Source: Pectobacterium brasiliense (GTDB lineage: Bacteria; Pseudomonadota; Gammaproteobacteria; Enterobacterales; Enterobacteriaceae). Taken from it: DNA of 64,000 nucleotides. The notes below the pieces were generated by a model. It was not told the DNA's origin. It saw only the letters and a program-made list of their open reading frames with translations, and did not search any database. The DNA lies in the NCBI RefSeq assembly GCF_016950255.1, contig NZ_JACGFN010000001.1, forward strand, positions 2,666,001 through 2,730,000, given 5' to 3'. A program made the translations under genes and the position numbers. The stretch's first letter is position 1. Every line of letters starts with the position of its first letter. Of the stretch, positions 20,501-29,086 are shown in pieces.

Positions 20501-20610
20501 GCCGAAGCGGCGGTTTTATGATGAAGGGCGTTGACCGTTGAGCCGCTTTCTTTCATAAAAAGCGTCGTGGACAGTCATTCATCTTACCTGCCCCCACAAA
20601 GCAAAACCCC
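20501..20610 (-). repeat. rnpB downstream tandem repeat, distal copy
   Basis: 110-base unit starting GCCGAAGCGG on the plus strand. It repeats the 3' end of rnpB (GTCGTGGACAGTCATTCAT at 20564) and, with the next unit, a terminator-like stem. It differs from the middle copy by scattered changes. The distal end carries an imperfect CCGCCGC/GGCAGG stem with a T-run on the minus strand (about 20487-20516), which may be a second terminator. Confidence 0.85.
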
Positions 20611-20719
20611 GCCGAAGCGAGGTTTCATAATGAAGGGCGTTGATCGTTGAGCCGCGTTCTTTCATAAAAAGCGTCGTGGACAGTCATTCATCTTACCTGC
20701 CCCCATAAAGCAAAACCCC
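20611..20719 (-). repeat. rnpB downstream tandem repeat, middle copy
   Basis: 109-base unit that copies the rnpB 3' end (GTCGTGGACAGTCATTCAT at 20673) plus the spacer ATCTTACCTGCCCCC and a terminator-like stem. Relative to the true rnpB end (20770) it carries a 12-base insertion around TTCATAAAAAGC, which the distal copy shares. It is not part of mature RNase P RNA. Confidence 0.85.
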
Positions 20720-20735
20720 GCCGAAGCGGGGTTTT
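20712..20735 (-). terminator. rnpB primary terminator
   Basis: On the minus strand AAAACCCCGC-TTCG-GCGGGGTTTT, a perfect stem capped by a UUCG tetraloop and ending in a T-run, 5 bases past the expected RNA 3' end. Confidence 0.9.
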
Positions 20736-20740
20736 ATGAT

Positions 20741-21119
<379 letters not shown>

Positions 21120-21144
21120 GGCGCGGATGATAGGGCAAATTGCC

Positions 21145-22032
21145 CTACTTGTCATCCTCCGATTCACCGCTATCGCCTTCTTGCTCCAGCCCATAGCGGT
21201 AAAGCGCGTTTTTCTTCACTCCGTGAATCTCTGCCGCCAGCGCCGCCGCTTTCTTCAACGGTAGCTCGGCACGCAATAGCGTCAGCGTGCGCAACGCTTC
21301 CGCAGACAGCGCGCTGTCGTCAACCTGATGCCCTTCCACAATCAGCACCATTTCCCCTTTGCGCCGATTCTCATCTTCTTTCACCCAGGCCAGTAGTTCG
21401 CCCACGGGCGCACCGTGAATCGATTCCCAGGTTTTGGTGATTTCACGAGCCAGCACCACGTAGCGCTCAGCTCCCAGCACCTCACTGATATCCTGCAGGC
21501 TGTCCAAGAGACGATGTGTGGATTCGTAGAAAATCAGCGTACGGGGTTCTTCCCCTAGCTCACGCAGCTTATCCTTGCGACCTTTGGTTTTGGCGGGCAG
21601 AAAACCTTCATAGCAAAAACGGTCAGACGCCAGACCGGACGCGGAGAGCGCCGTTATCGCCGCGCAAGCGCCCGGCAGCGGCACCACGCGAACGCCTGCT
21701 TCACGGCAGCGTCGAACCAAATGGTAACCGGGGTCGTTAATCAGCGGCGTGCCCGCATCTGAAACCAGCGCGATGCTTTGTCCTGACTGCAATTTAGCCA
21801 GTAAGACATCCGCTTTTTGTTGTTCGTTATGATCGTGTAATGCGAACAGTCGCGCATTAATCGCAAAATGTTGTAACAGCAGACCGGTATGGCGGGTATC
21901 CTCTGCGGCGATCAGATCAACGCTCGCCAATACCGCTAGCGCACGCTGCGTGATGTCGCCCAGATTGCCGATTGGCGTGGGGACAATGTAGAGGGTAGAT
22001 GCAGAAATGTCTGCTTGTTGGTCTTGATTCAT
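21145..22032 (-). CDS. rsmI: 16S rRNA (cytidine-1402 2'-O)-methyltransferase
   Basis: SAM-dependent methyltransferase that modifies the 2'-OH of C1402 in the decoding centre. 295 residues, tetrapyrrole-methylase fold: [13 protein letters not shown] at the N-terminus, [28 protein letters not shown] for SAM binding and [17 protein letters not shown]. The C-terminal domain with [13 protein letters not shown] is present. Divergent from lpoA with a 61-base gap, as in E. coli. Confidence 0.96.
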   Translation of the reverse strand: MNQDQQADISASTLYIVPTPIGNLGDITQRALAVLASVDLIAAEDTRHTGLLLQHFAINARLFALHDHNEQQKADVLLAKLQSGQSIALVSDAGTPLINDPGYHLVRRCREAGVRVVPLPGACAAITALSASGLASDRFCYEGFLPAKTKGRKDKLRELGEEPRTLIFYESTHRLLDSLQDISEVLGAERYVVLAREITKTWESIHGAPVGELLAWVKEDENRRKGEMVLIVEGHQVDDSALSAEALRTLTLLRAELPLKKAAALAAEIHGVKKNALYRYGLEQEGDSGESEDDK

Positions 22033-22093
22033 TGTTTCATCCGGGTTGCCGATTTAATATTGAGCATCTTTAAAAAAAATCACTGGATACAGT

Positions 22094-24115
22094 ATGCTTC
22101 CCTTTCATTTCGTCCGTACCCAGGCAGGGCGTGTTATCCCTGTTTTGTTAGCGGCACTGTTTCTCGCAGGCTGTCCAAGTCATGCACCGCAGAGCCCACA
22201 ACCCGAGGTTCAGGGCAAAGCCGACGCATCATCCGATTATTATCTGCAACAGATGCAGCAAAGTAGCGATAATAACAAGGCTGACTGGCAATTACTTGCT
22301 ATTCGTTCCCTGTTACAGGAAGGGAAAGCCCCTCAGGCAAGCCAGCAGTTCAATGCACTGCCAGAAAAGTTGAGCGCAGCGCAAAAGCAAGAACAGCAGT
22401 TACTCAGTGCGGAACTGTCCGCTGCCCAAAACAATATGGATGCGGCTAAAGCAGCGCTGAGCCAGCTTGATGTGGGCGCGCTTTCCGATGAGCAAAAGCA
22501 GCGTTACTACCAGACGCAAATCAAAACAGCACAAGGTCGTACGTCCATTGAGCTGCTGCGAGCCTATATCGCTCAAGAGCCGCTGCTGAAAGGCGACGAG
22601 CATCAGATGAACCTCGATCAGACCTGGCTGGCGTTAACGCAAATGTCGCCACAAGAGTCGAACTCTCTGCTGATTAATGCGAATGAAAATGTGCTGCAAG
22701 GCTGGATCGATCTGCTTAATAACTATCAGGATAACCGTACTTCTCCCGATCAGTTAAAGAGTGCGATTCAGGATTGGCAAACTCGCTATCCACACCATCC
22801 TGCTGCAAAAACGCTACCTACGCAGTTGAATCAGGTCATTAACTATCAGCAGTCATCGGTGAACAGCATCGCATTGCTGTTGCCACTCAATGGTCAGGCG
22901 CAGGTTTTCGCCAATGCCATCCAGCAAGGCTTTAACGCAGCCAAGAACGGTCAGATAGCCACCGCAGCCGTATCTGCGCCTGCTGCAGCACCGTCAGCGG
23001 ACGCCACGCAAGCTGAACAGGTCACCCCATCGTCAGAGGGTCAGAATGCCCAATCGCCCGCGCCTTACAGCGATCAGGCGGTAGCCTCCCCGACGCCTGC
23101 ATCGGAAGCACAGGCGACAAGCGCTGGGCTGTCCAGCTCACTCCCGGTTAAAGTGTATGATACGTCCTCACAACCGCTGGCGAATATTCTCACACAGGCA
23201 CAGCAAGATGGCGCTTCGCTGGTCATCGGTCCGTTACTGAAAAATGAAGTCGATCAGTTGGCGAACAGCCAGTCACCACTAAATATTTTGGCGTTGAACC
23301 AGCCGGAACACGTCGAAAATAGCGCTAACATCTGCTACTTCGCCCTCTCTCCAGAAGATGAAGCCCGAGACGCGGCAAAATTTATCCATCAGCAGGGTAA
23401 ACAGCAGCCGCTGATTCTAGCCCCCCGCGGAGCACTGGGTGACCGTATCATTAACGCATTCGCTCAGGCCTGGAACCAGCAAAGCGGCACCAGCGCTCTG
23501 CAACAGCGCTTTGGCAACACGGCAGAGTTAAAACAGGCCATTAATAGCGGCGCGGGCTTAAGCCTGAACGGTCAGCCTGTTAACGTGTCGCAACAGCAGG
23601 CACAGCCAGGCACCACCATCGGCGGCTTGACCATCCCGTCACAGGTTCAACCGACGACCAGTTCGTCTGTCAGCGGTAATATTGATGCGGTCTATATCAT
23701 CGCAACGCCAGACGAGCTGGCGCTGATTAAGCCGATGATCGACATGCGCACCACGTCACGCGCACGTCCGGCGCTCTACGCCAGCTCACGTAGCTTCCAG
23801 GCTGGATTAGGGCCAGACTTCCGTCTCGAAATGGAAGGGTTGCAGTTCAGCGATATTCCGCTGTTAGCCGGTGCGAACCCAGCGCTGATGCAGCAGGTCA
23901 GCAGCCAGTTTAAAAACGATTACTCGTTAGTCCGTTTGTATGCCATGGGGATGGACGCCTGGACGCTCGCCAGCCACTTCGGTGAAATGCGCCAGATTCC
24001 AGGCCACCAGATCCCTGGGGCAACAGGAATGCTGAGTTCAGGGCCGGATTGCACCATCAATCGGCAGCTAACCTGGCAGCAATATCGTCAGGGCCAACTG
24101 GTACCCGTTCTCTGA
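22094..24115 (+). CDS. lpoA: Outer membrane lipoprotein LpoA, PBP1A activator
   Basis: Outer-membrane lipoprotein that reaches through the periplasm to stimulate the peptidoglycan synthase PBP1A. 673 residues. The signal sequence ends in lipobox LAGC with Cys27. A helical TPR-like N-domain (about 30-250) leads into a periplasmic-binding-protein-like C-domain ([26 protein letters not shown] onward). That domain carries an inserted Ala/Ser/Pro/Gln-rich linker (about 295-350), typical of enterobacterial LpoA. Its 3' end overlaps yraN. Confidence 0.95.
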   Translation: MLPFHFVRTQAGRVIPVLLAALFLAGCPSHAPQSPQPEVQGKADASSDYYLQQMQQSSDNNKADWQLLAIRSLLQEGKAPQASQQFNALPEKLSAAQKQEQQLLSAELSAAQNNMDAAKAALSQLDVGALSDEQKQRYYQTQIKTAQGRTSIELLRAYIAQEPLLKGDEHQMNLDQTWLALTQMSPQESNSLLINANENVLQGWIDLLNNYQDNRTSPDQLKSAIQDWQTRYPHHPAAKTLPTQLNQVINYQQSSVNSIALLLPLNGQAQVFANAIQQGFNAAKNGQIATAAVSAPAAAPSADATQAEQVTPSSEGQNAQSPAPYSDQAVASPTPASEAQATSAGLSSSLPVKVYDTSSQPLANILTQAQQDGASLVIGPLLKNEVDQLANSQSPLNILALNQPEHVENSANICYFALSPEDEARDAAKFIHQQGKQQPLILAPRGALGDRIINAFAQAWNQQSGTSALQQRFGNTAELKQAINSGAGLSLNGQPVNVSQQQAQPGTTIGGLTIPSQVQPTTSSSVSGNIDAVYIIATPDELALIKPMIDMRTTSRARPALYASSRSFQAGLGPDFRLEMEGLQFSDIPLLAGANPALMQQVSSQFKNDYSLVRLYAMGMDAWTLASHFGEMRQIPGHQIPGATGMLSSGPDCTINRQLTWQQYRQGQLVPVL

Positions 24116-24468
24116 ATCAGCGAGCGGCTGGCGCAGTTTACGAACAACAGGCCCGGCGTTATCTTGAACGCGCGGGTCTGACCTTCACCGCTGCGAATGT
24201 TACGCTACGCGGCGGGGAACTGGATTTGATCATGCGCGATCGCCATATTTGGGTGTTTGTCGAAGTGCGCTATCGGCGCAACGCCCATTTTGGTGATGCC
24301 GCAGCCAGCGTCACCCGACGCAAACAGCAGCGGTTGTTGCATGCCGCCGCCGTGTGGTTGGCACAGCGAGGTGCCAGCTTTGACACAGTGGATTGCCGTT
24401 TTGACGTGCTGGCAATTACAGGCGAACAGTTCGACTGGCTCCCTAACGCCTTTGCCGCACAGGGATAA
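24049..24468 (+). CDS. yraN: UPF0102 endonuclease-fold protein YraN
   Basis: Small protein of the UPF0102 family with a restriction-endonuclease-like core: [18 protein letters not shown] and VTRRKQQRL match E. coli YraN. Its function is unknown. The coordinate given starts at a TTG inside lpoA (139 residues); no ATG exists upstream of the conserved core, so the true start is uncertain. CTG 24073, ATA 24082 and CTG 24112 are alternatives; the E. coli length (131) favours a start near 24073. It overlaps lpoA whichever upstream start is used. Confidence 0.88.
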   Translation: MHHQSAANLAAISSGPTGTRSLNQRAAGAVYEQQARRYLERAGLTFTAANVTLRGGELDLIMRDRHIWVFVEVRYRRNAHFGDAAASVTRRKQQRLLHAAAVWLAQRGASFDTVDCRFDVLAITGEQFDWLPNAFAAQG

Positions 24469-24531
24469 TATTTTTACCACTCAGGGATATCTTATCCTTG
24501 ATGGACTTCAATTTACGTAGGTTAATTCAAC

Positions 24532-25122
24532 GTGCTGGATAGAATAAAAGTTTGTTTTACCGAGAGTATTCAAACGCAGATTGCAGCGGCAGAAGCCTTG
24601 CCAGACGCCATTTCCCGTGGCGCGATTGCGATGGTGCAGTCTCTGCTAAACGGCAACAAAATTCTGTGCTGCGGTAACGGAACATCAGCAGCCAATTCGC
24701 AGCATTTTGCCGCCAGCATGATTAACCGCTTTGAAGCGGAGCGCCCCAGCTTACCAGCTATCGCACTTAATGCGGATAATGTGGTCTTAACTGCGATAGC
24801 GAATGACCGCTTGCATGAAGAGGTCTATGCCAAACAAGTCAGAGCGTTAGGTCAGGCTGGCGACGTACTGCTGGCCATTTCAACCCGTGGCAACAGCCGC
24901 GATATTGTTAAAGCCGTAGAGTCTGCCGTTACCCGCGACATGACGATTGTCGCGCTGACCGGCTACGATGGCGGAGAACTGGCCGGGCTGCTCGGGCCGC
25001 AGGATGTGGAAATTCGCATCCCGTCACACCGCAGCGCCCGTATTCAGGAAATGCACATGCTGACAGTAAATTGCCTGTGCGATTTAATTGATAACACACT
25101 TTTTCCACACCAGAACGATTGA
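24532..25122 (+). CDS. diaA: DnaA initiator-associating protein DiaA
   Basis: SIS-domain tetramer that binds DnaA and promotes ordered initiation at oriC. 196 residues, the same length as E. coli and nearly identical. Segments include [22 protein letters not shown] and [18 protein letters not shown]. The start is GTG at 24532; no better ATG exists and the E. coli alignment begins here. dolP starts 11 bases after the diaA stop. Confidence 0.96.
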   Translation: MLDRIKVCFTESIQTQIAAAEALPDAISRGAIAMVQSLLNGNKILCCGNGTSAANSQHFAASMINRFEAERPSLPAIALNADNVVLTAIANDRLHEEVYAKQVRALGQAGDVLLAISTRGNSRDIVKAVESAVTRDMTIVALTGYDGGELAGLLGPQDVEIRIPSHRSARIQEMHMLTVNCLCDLIDNTLFPHQND

Positions 25123-25133
25123 AGGAGCACTAC

Positions 25134-25706
25134 ATGAGGATAAGTTCTGCATTTGCCGTGCTGTCTATCGCCCTGCTGCTACAAGGCTGTGTCGGGGTTG
25201 TTGCTGTTGGCAGTGCCGTGGCAACCAAAACGGCCACGGACCCGCGTACCGTAGGCACGCAGGTTGACGATGGCACACTGGAAGTCCGCGTGACGAATGC
25301 AATCAGCAAAGACGAGCAGTTGAAAAAGGATGCCCGTATCGTTGCAACGGCTTATCAGGGGAAAGTATTGTTAACAGGGCAAGCACCGAGCACAGAAATG
25401 GCAAACCGGGCTAAGCAAATCGCCCTCGGCGTGGAAGGCGCAGCTGAAGTCTACAACGAAATACGCCAAGGCACGCCGGTTTCAATGGGAACCGCCTCCA
25501 TGGATACCTGGATCACCACCAAAGTGCGCTCACAGATTCTGGCAAGCGACACGGTTAAATCCTCTAACGTAAAAGTCACAACGGAAAACGGCGAAGTCTT
25601 CCTGTTAGGCCTGGTGACACAGCGTGAAGGCACCTCTGCCGCAGAGATCGCCAGTAAAGTTGGCGGCGTGAAGCACGTCACTACAGCCTTCACCTACCTG
25701 CAATAA
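25134..25706 (+). CDS. dolP: Division/outer-membrane lipoprotein DolP (YraP)
   Basis: Outer-membrane lipoprotein with two BON domains that supports outer-membrane integrity and septal amidase activation. 190 residues. Signal sequence with lipobox LLQGC (Cys19). BON1 is about 46-112 and BON2 about 122-190, ending VKHVTTAFTYLQ. A start five codons earlier is open, but GGAG (25124-25127) is spaced for the ATG at 25134. In E. coli the gene is in the sigma-E regulon; no clear sigma-E promoter was found here. A strong terminator follows. Confidence 0.94.
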   Translation: MRISSAFAVLSIALLLQGCVGVVAVGSAVATKTATDPRTVGTQVDDGTLEVRVTNAISKDEQLKKDARIVATAYQGKVLLTGQAPSTEMANRAKQIALGVEGAAEVYNEIRQGTPVSMGTASMDTWITTKVRSQILASDTVKSSNVKVTTENGEVFLLGLVTQREGTSAAEIASKVGGVKHVTTAFTYLQ

Positions 25707-25730
25707 CGCACTTTTTTCTTTAAAAAACAA

Positions 25731-25763
25731 AAAACCGCTGATGTTGTCATCAGCGGTTTTTTT
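25731..25763. terminator. dolP rho-independent terminator
   Basis: AAAACCGCTGATG-TTGT-CATCAGCGGTTTT plus TTT; a 13-base perfect stem between convergent dolP and the alginate-lyase-like gene. Confidence 0.92.
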
Positions 25764-25828
25764 ATCTCTGCGCTTTTTTATCCCGATTCAGGAAAACGTA
25801 TCTTCGCCCGATTAGGAACCCAACAGAA

Positions 25829-27124
25829 TTATGGCGTAGCCGGATTAAGCAGCCAGAGTGCTCGGCGGGTTTCAACGCTGATGTGGCTCGGTTCTTTATC
25901 GCGCGCACCAGCTTCACCGGTGAGCAATTCCGCAAAGCCCGCCTGCCTGATTTGCGTCTGGTAACGAGGCGTTTTCAAACCACGATCCGCCTGCAATAAC
26001 AGCGGAATCAAGCGGCTGCTTTGCCTGTCCATCGTTTTGCGCGGCCACGCCTTGTTTTCATCCAGATACGGTGCCATAAAATCCAACGCCTTTATCACGC
26101 TGCTTCCCTTCGGCGTGTGGTACTGCCAGATATTCTCGCCGACGCGGGAAGCCAGCATCGCCATACCCGTTATCGCCTGAAGGTTGAAGTAGCTGTAATG
26201 GAAAGAACGGGTACGCGCCAGCTCTTCCGGCTGAGCCCCATCCGGTTGCAGTTGGTGATCCAACTTTTCCCGCTGCAATTGCGCCATGGATTTCACCACG
26301 TCGATTTTCCCCAGATACCATGCAATCCCCGCGACCTGTACCGTATACCAGCTACCGTGGTTGTTCTGGGCGGTTGCCTCTTTTTTCCCCAGCTTGCTGG
26401 TTTGTAGCCAGTGCAGATAATCGCTCATCCATGTCTGCATCTGCTGTTCATCCTGCGCCGTCCAGCCCGGAGCGTGACGCAGCATAATCAACGAATCGAC
26501 AATACGGGTGGAAAAATAGCGCCCGTCCAGCACGCCCGAGCCCCTGCCCGGCGCGATGCCCGGCACGCCCTGCGCGAAGTCGAGGTTAGGGTTCATACGC
26601 GTAGCGGGGTCGATAAACCAGGTACGGATCATCGACATGGCCTTGTCAGCATAAGCCTGTTTGCCAGAGAAGTACCACGCCAGCGTCAACGCCTGCGTTT
26701 GGGCCGTGAATTTTGCCAGCCTTACCCCATCGGTCTCCTCATCCTTGCTGGCAGGGTTTACCTGCCCATCACGACGAATCCAAGGCAAACCATCAGCTTT
26801 GTCGGGATCGGGCCACCAGTAGGCGCTGAGGCTCAAATAATCATGCTTTGAACCACTGGGTGGCGTGGATTTCTTTTCCGTCACGCTAGGGTTATTTATT
26901 TTCAGCGCGCGATCGGCTTCCGAAATAAGCTGCTCATACGCCATTCGCGTCTGCGGCTTTTCCGTTTTCTGCTGTATCTGCTGTTTTACCGAGGATAGCT
27001 GAGACTGCTGCAAGAAGGCGTAGGGATTATCGGGGGATGCCGCTTTAGGCTCCGCGTCCGCACGGGCAACAGAAGCCACACAACACAATGCAACCAGTAA
27101 ACCTGACCAATAACGTAACCGCAT
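25829..27124 (-). CDS. Alginate lyase family (PL5-like) periplasmic protein
   Basis: 431-residue secreted protein: signal peptide about 1-22 (ending VASVARA), then an alpha/alpha-barrel alginate-lyase domain. The family block NNHGSWYTVQVAGIAWYLG (about 255) holds the Asn-His pair used in PL5 catalysis; RTRSFHYSYFNLQA (about 313) carries the conserved Arg and Tyr. WWPDP and the GxLDGRYFSTRIVDSL segment also fit the family. The ATG at 27124 is preceded by AGGAGA; eight further upstream codons are open but unsupported. It lies 70 bases after mtgA on the same strand, so read-through is likely. The substrate could be a uronate polymer other than alginate. No counterpart lies at this position in E. 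coli. Confidence 0.83.
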   Translation of the reverse strand: MRLRYWSGLLVALCCVASVARADAEPKAASPDNPYAFLQQSQLSSVKQQIQQKTEKPQTRMAYEQLISEADRALKINNPSVTEKKSTPPSGSKHDYLSLSAYWWPDPDKADGLPWIRRDGQVNPASKDEETDGVRLAKFTAQTQALTLAWYFSGKQAYADKAMSMIRTWFIDPATRMNPNLDFAQGVPGIAPGRGSGVLDGRYFSTRIVDSLIMLRHAPGWTAQDEQQMQTWMSDYLHWLQTSKLGKKEATAQNNHGSWYTVQVAGIAWYLGKIDVVKSMAQLQREKLDHQLQPDGAQPEELARTRSFHYSYFNLQAITGMAMLASRVGENIWQYHTPKGSSVIKALDFMAPYLDENKAWPRKTMDRQSSRLIPLLLQADRGLKTPRYQTQIRQAGFAELLTGEAGARDKEPSHISVETRRALWLLNPATP

Positions 27125-27194
27125 ACTTTCTCCTGGTGTCGAAAACACGACCGTTAACGCAAAAATTTCTCGGTATACTAACGAACAAAGTACC

Positions 27195-27929
27195 TTAATT
27201 CAGGTTGTTATCTCGCAAAAACGCGTCGCCACCCATCTGTCTCATCTGGCGCAAGATCCACTGCTGACGTTGAATAACATAGCCGGAGGGCGCATTCGCA
27301 CGAAAGCGAATGGGGTTCGGCAGCACTGCCGCCAATAAGGCAGATTCGCTTGCCGTCAGCCTGCTAGCAGATTTGTTGAAATAACGTCTGGCGGCCGCTT
27401 CCACGCCAAAGATGCCGGGGCCAAATTCGGCGATATTCAGATACACAGTAAGAATCCGCCGTTTCGTCCAGACCAGCTCAACCCCGGTGGTAATACCCGC
27501 TTCAAGCCCCTTGCGCACCCAGCTACGCCCATCCCACAGGAACAGGTTCTTCACCATCTGCTGTGAGAGCGTAGAAGCACCGCGAATCCGCTGCGTATTG
27601 CGCTCGTTATGCTTCAGTGCCTGACCGATCGCATCAAGATCGAAGCCCCAGTGATCGGGGAATTTTTGATCTTCCGCCGCCATCACCGCCAGCGCCATTT
27701 CCGGGGCGATCTCCTCCATCGAAACCCAGTCAGAATGGGCAACGTAGGAGAATTCGCCTTTCAGCCATGCGCTGATCTGCCTGTCGACCATCACCGCAGA
27801 GAACGGTACAGGCAGGAAGGAAAACAGCAGGATGCCAGCCAGCCACGCACCGATGACAACCAACAGACTCCGAACAATCAGGCGCTTCAGCCACGTGAAT
27901 AAGCCTCCACGCCCTCGTTTCCACCTCAT
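27195..27929 (-). CDS. mtgA: Monofunctional peptidoglycan glycosyltransferase
   Basis: Single-pass inner-membrane GT51 enzyme that polymerises lipid II without a transpeptidase domain. 244 residues. One membrane helix (about 15-37), then catalytic motifs [14 protein letters not shown] (EDxxFxxHxG), [15 protein letters not shown] and [28 protein letters not shown]. Its ATG overlaps the elbB stop by 4 bases (27926-27929), so the two are coupled. Confidence 0.96.
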   Translation of the reverse strand: MRWKRGRGGLFTWLKRLIVRSLLVVIGAWLAGILLFSFLPVPFSAVMVDRQISAWLKGEFSYVAHSDWVSMEEIAPEMALAVMAAEDQKFPDHWGFDLDAIGQALKHNERNTQRIRGASTLSQQMVKNLFLWDGRSWVRKGLEAGITTGVELVWTKRRILTVYLNIAEFGPGIFGVEAAARRYFNKSASRLTASESALLAAVLPNPIRFRANAPSGYVIQRQQWILRQMRQMGGDAFLRDNNLN

Positions 27930-28579
27930 TCGGTGAGATCCAATACGCGAGCAACGAGCTTATCAATGCCTTGTGCCGCTTCGCTGATGGAGTTAGCCAG
28001 CATATAGGCCGGTGTGGTCACGATTTTATGCTCTTCATCAACCACGATATCATCGACCGGACAAACCACGTGGATACCCCCCATCTCGTCGACGGCTTCA
28101 GCGGTATCGATATCGTTACCAATGGTTACGCGAACAGGTACACCCAAAATCGTTGGCAGCAGTGCGGGTGAGATGCAAATAAAACCAATTGGTTTATTTT
28201 GCTTATAAATTTCCTGTGTGAGCAATTGCAGCGTTTCATCAATCTGACACGCCGTTCCCTGCGTCGCGAAGTCACTTAAATTTTTCGCAGCGCCAAAACC
28301 ACCCGGCACAATCAGCGCATCTAAATCTTGTGCATTTGCTGCAGAAAGCGGCTGGATTTTTCCTCTGGCGATCCGTGCTGATTCTGCTAAAACGTTGCGA
28401 TTCTCACCAGTTACGTCACCTGTCAGGTGATTAACCACCTGTAATTGTGGTTTATCTGGCGCAAAGCAAACCGCTTGCGCGCCCGCGCGATCTAGCGCAA
28501 GTAACGTCAACACGGCTTCATGAATCTCGGAACCGTCATAAACACCACAGCCACTAAGGACAATGCCGACTCGTTTCAT
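27926..28579 (-). CDS. elbB: Isoprenoid biosynthesis-associated DJ-1/PfpI protein ElbB (glyoxalase)
   Basis: 217 residues, matching E. coli ElbB in length and along its whole sequence ([30 protein letters not shown]). DJ-1/PfpI superfamily; weak glyoxalase activity is reported for the E. coli protein. The nucleophile region is ICISPALLP. The frame opens five codons further, but AAGGA in those codons is the natural SD for the twin ATGs at 28582 and 28579. It is divergent from arcZ, which starts about 200 bases away. Confidence 0.92.
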   Translation of the reverse strand: MKRVGIVLSGCGVYDGSEIHEAVLTLLALDRAGAQAVCFAPDKPQLQVVNHLTGDVTGENRNVLAESARIARGKIQPLSAANAQDLDALIVPGGFGAAKNLSDFATQGTACQIDETLQLLTQEIYKQNKPIGFICISPALLPTILGVPVRVTIGNDIDTAEAVDEMGGIHVVCPVDDIVVDEEHKIVTTPAYMLANSISEAAQGIDKLVARVLDLTE

Positions 28580-28741
28580 CATCTTTTCCTTCATTTCATT
28601 ACATCAACTAATTGATTTTTTAATTGACAAACACTAATCTACATCACACATTTTAATGATTCTTGTAACAAAGATTTCTACATTTGCTATTTTGTTGCTT
28701 GATGAAGATGTACAGTAGCTAGGTTTTAGTCGTTGTTGTAA

Positions 28742-28792
28742 GTTGTAGTCGTTAAGAGCAACGTTGTAGTTGTTAAGAACATAGTTAAGACA
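28742..28792 (+). promoter_or_regulatory. Direct repeats in the presumed arcZ promoter
   Basis: GTTGTAGTCGTTAAGAGCA (28742-28760) and GTTGTAGTTGTTAAGAACA (28763-28781) match at 17 of 19 positions with a 21-base period, followed by a partial third unit GTTAAGACA (28784-28792). ArcA sites consist of GTTAA-like direct repeats on one helix face, and ArcA represses arcZ in E. coli. An ArcA operator is therefore plausible. Clear -35/-10 hexamers could not be assigned. Confidence 0.45.
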
Positions 28793-28905
28793 CGAATATC
28801 CGCACTTGCGAGTTTACAAACCCTGAGATCTAAATGCAGGTGCATGTTTTCCCTGGTGTTGGCGCATAATTCGCGCACCCCGACTTCGGTCGGGGTCATT
28901 TTTTT
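28785..28905 (+). ncRNA. arcZ: Hfq-dependent small RNA ArcZ
   Basis: The 3' half matches E. coli ArcZ almost base for base from memory: TTTTCCCTGGTGTTGGCGCA (seed and processing region, 28847-28866), then TTCGCGCACCCCGAC and the terminator CCCCGAC-TTCG-GTCGGGG followed by TCATTTTTTT. E. coli ArcZ activates rpoS translation and represses flhDC and others. The location also matches: between elbB and arcB, on the strand opposite arcB. The 5' end is estimated from the 121-nt E. coli length; the 5' half is poorly conserved. Confidence 0.88.
28878..28905 (+). terminator. arcZ terminator
   Basis: CCCCGAC-TTCG-GTCGGGG stem with a UUCG loop, followed by TCA and a 7-T run ending at 28905. Confidence 0.92.
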
Positions 28906-29086
28906 CTACCGTATGAAAACGTGCAAAGCCCTCGCATCCCCATCCCCCCAGAATCGTAAACACCGCTCAATCTGCCGCCGTTGGCACTTTTTGCATGATA
29001 TCGCGTGAGACGAAAAAAATTGTCCAGCTGCTTTGCTCGCCACGTCCCTGTGGCCGCAACAGATGGTCTCAACGCAACAAACCGTA

